A DNA stretch of 64,000 bases from Variovorax paradoxus (GTDB lineage: Bacteria; Pseudomonadota; Gammaproteobacteria; Burkholderiales; Burkholderiaceae_C), in assembly GCF_902712855.1 (NCBI RefSeq), contig NZ_LR743508.1, positions 558,001-622,000 on the forward strand, given 5' to 3'. Positions 62,778 to 64,000 of the stretch are shown here, in pieces. Both the position numbers and the translations under genes were made by a program. Position 1 is the first letter of the stretch. Every line of letters begins with the position of its first letter. The notes under the pieces are model-generated. The model did no database searches. It was not told the DNA's origin and saw only the letters and a list, made by a program, of their open reading frames with translations.

Positions 62778-63644
62778 ATGAAAAGATTCAAGCCCCTGCT
62801 GGCGATGATGGCGGCCACGGCTGCGGTGCTCGCCTGCGTCGCGTGCACGACGGCGGCGCCATCGAACGCGGCGGCAACGGCGACATCCCCGGCCGCCGCC
62901 GGCAAGACCGAAGTGCTCTGGCTTGGCCAGTCGGCCTTCCGCATCAGCACGCCCGGCGGCAAGGTGATCGTGACCGACCCCTGGCTCAGGCAGAACCCGC
63001 TGACGCCCGCGAAGTACAAGGACCTCGAGGCGCTGGGCAAGGTCGACGTGCTGCTGGTCACGCACGGCCACCTCGACCACTTCGCGGACGCGCCCGCACT
63101 GGCGCTGCTCAACCGCGTGCCGATGTACGCGCCCGGCGACATGAACCAGACCGTCGGCCTGCTCGGCATCCTGCCGCCCGCGCTGGTGCCGCGCTTCAAC
63201 AAGGGCGGCACCGTCACGCCGGCACCGGGCATCAAGGTGACGGCCGTGCATGCGGAGCATTCGTCGGTCATCGTGTGGAAGAACCCGGCCACCGGCAAGG
63301 ACGAAGCCCACCCGGGCGGCGAGCCAGTGGGCTTCATCATCGAGCTGGAGAACGGGTTCCGCATCTACCACATGGGCGACACAGGCCCGTTCGCGGACAT
63401 GGCCTTCATCGCGCGCTACTACAAGCCCGACCTCGTGCTGATGCCCATCGGCGGGCACTTCACCATGGGCCCGGACGACGCCGCCTTCGTCACGCGCGAA
63501 TGGCTCAGGCCGCGTTTCGTGATCCCGATGCACTACGGCGCGAACCCTCTGGGCAAGGGCACGCCCGAGCAGTACATGCGCGCACTCGGCAGCAGCGCCA
63601 CGCGCGTGCTCGCGCTCCAGCCGGGCGAGAGCGCATCTTTCTGA
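62778..63644 (+). CDS. Lipoprotein metallo-beta-lactamase-fold hydrolase
   Basis: A 288-residue metal-dependent hydrolase of the UlaG-like MBL fold. The signal peptide ends in a lipobox VLAC with C20, so it is probably an outer- or inner-membrane lipoprotein. The metal motif is THGHLDHF, with later H in MHYG and D in MGDTG. A GGAGACAACG leader precedes the ATG. Possibly hydrolyses a lactone or ester precursor of gallate. Confidence 0.75.
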   Translation: MKRFKPLLAMMAATAAVLACVACTTAAPSNAAATATSPAAAGKTEVLWLGQSAFRISTPGGKVIVTDPWLRQNPLTPAKYKDLEALGKVDVLLVTHGHLDHFADAPALALLNRVPMYAPGDMNQTVGLLGILPPALVPRFNKGGTVTPAPGIKVTAVHAEHSSVIVWKNPATGKDEAHPGGEPVGFIIELENGFRIYHMGDTGPFADMAFIARYYKPDLVLMPIGGHFTMGPDDAAFVTREWLRPRFVIPMHYGANPLGKGTPEQYMRALGSSATRVLALQPGESASF

Positions 63645-63656
63645 AAAGGACCGCAC

Positions 63657-64000
63657 ATGGGACTCACCCTCGGGCTGATCGGCTTCGGCGAGGTCGGCGG
63701 CATTCTCGGCCGCGGGCTGCTCGGCAAGCCTGGCATCGACCGCATCTTGGCGTGGGATCTGCGCTTTGCGGACGCGGACAACGGCGCCGCGGCCAGGCGC
63801 GCAGCCGAAGACACTAACGGCATAACTGCCACAGCCAGCATGGAGGCTCTCTGCGCCGAGGCCGCCCTGCTCATCTCCGCCGTGACCGCATCGCAGACCT
63901 TCGCCGTCGCTAAAGAGGCGGCACGGCATGCACGCAGAGGCACACGCTTTCTCGATCTCAATTCCGCATCGCCCGGCACGAAGCAGCGCGCGGCCGAAGC
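63657..64000 (+). CDS. NAD(P)-binding dehydrogenase, 3-hydroxyisobutyrate/6PGDH-like (partial)
   Basis: The first 114 residues of an NAD(P)-dependent oxidoreductase, cut by the window edge. The Rossmann fold begins LTLGLIGFGEVGGILGRG. It resembles the 6-phosphogluconate/3-hydroxyisobutyrate dehydrogenase fold that often accompanies gallate clusters. Starts 12 bases after the MBL gene. Confidence 0.75.
   Translation, partial: MGLTLGLIGFGEVGGILGRGLLGKPGIDRILAWDLRFADADNGAAARRAAEDTNGITATASMEALCAEAALLISAVTASQTFAVAKEAARHARRGTRFLDLNSASPGTKQRAAE

Overview
The window is about 70% GC and densely packed. Its gene content points to a soil or rhizosphere betaproteobacterium of the Comamonadaceae, most likely Variovorax or a close relative. 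The evidence is four periplasmic tripartite-tricarboxylate (Bug/TTT) receptors without their permease genes, many LysR/AraC/IclR/TetR regulators beside small catabolic operons, a gallate meta-cleavage cluster, a TRAP transporter operon, a thiol-dioxygenase/rhodanese cluster, and repeated use of GTG and TTG starts. The genus is an inference from gene content; no rRNA or tRNA gene was seen.

Layout. 1-382 is the 3' end of ureD. 489-5471 is a tightly overlapping five-gene operon: haem-oxygenase-like diiron enzyme, class I methyltransferase, ATP-grasp ligase, OlsB-like N-acyltransferase and LplT-like exporter. It reads like a pathway for an undescribed acyl-amino-acid lipid and is the best candidate here for a new system. 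5540-8753 holds signalling genes (GGDEF and HDOD). 8772-13338 holds housekeeping and stress genes: MOSC, redoxin, an AhpD-like protein with a divergent AraC regulator, a cupin, and an RlmN/Cfr-family radical SAM enzyme. 13343-18918 is an organosulfur cluster: LysR, 3-His thiol dioxygenase, four-domain rhodanese, TTT receptor and cystathionine beta-lyase. A strong terminator follows.

19044-22132 is an ESPR-type autotransporter whose first 220 or so codons are broken by several frameshifts. 22453-28122 is a minus-strand block: membrane protein, DUF899, beta-propeller, TPR/HTH regulator, PrsW protease and a membrane-anchored partner. 28961-31267 is the 2,2-dialkylglycine decarboxylase pair dgdA/dgdR. 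31297-38103 is a mixed stretch with TetR, hotdog thioesterase, R2K-type ATP-grasp, CusF-like, GNAT, alpha/beta hydrolase, sterol-desaturase-like and uncharacterised membrane proteins. 38291-43336 is a catabolic operon (LysR, acyl-CoA ligase, acyl-CoA dehydrogenase, TTT receptor). 43386-46697 pairs a lone receiver with a large hybrid histidine kinase. 49262-54642 is a TRAP operon with two DctP receptors and aroQ, divergent from an IclR gene with a clear palindromic operator between them. 54661-55044 carries a hipA toxin remnant and inverted repeats. 55067-64000 is the gallate cluster: a LysR protein with two tandem HTH domains, galD, ligJ, ligK, galA, two TTT receptors, a metallo-hydrolase lipoprotein and the start of a dehydrogenase gene.

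The general picture is a metabolically versatile organism importing organic acids by high-affinity receptors and degrading aromatics, thiols and dialkyl amino acids, each unit under its own local regulator.
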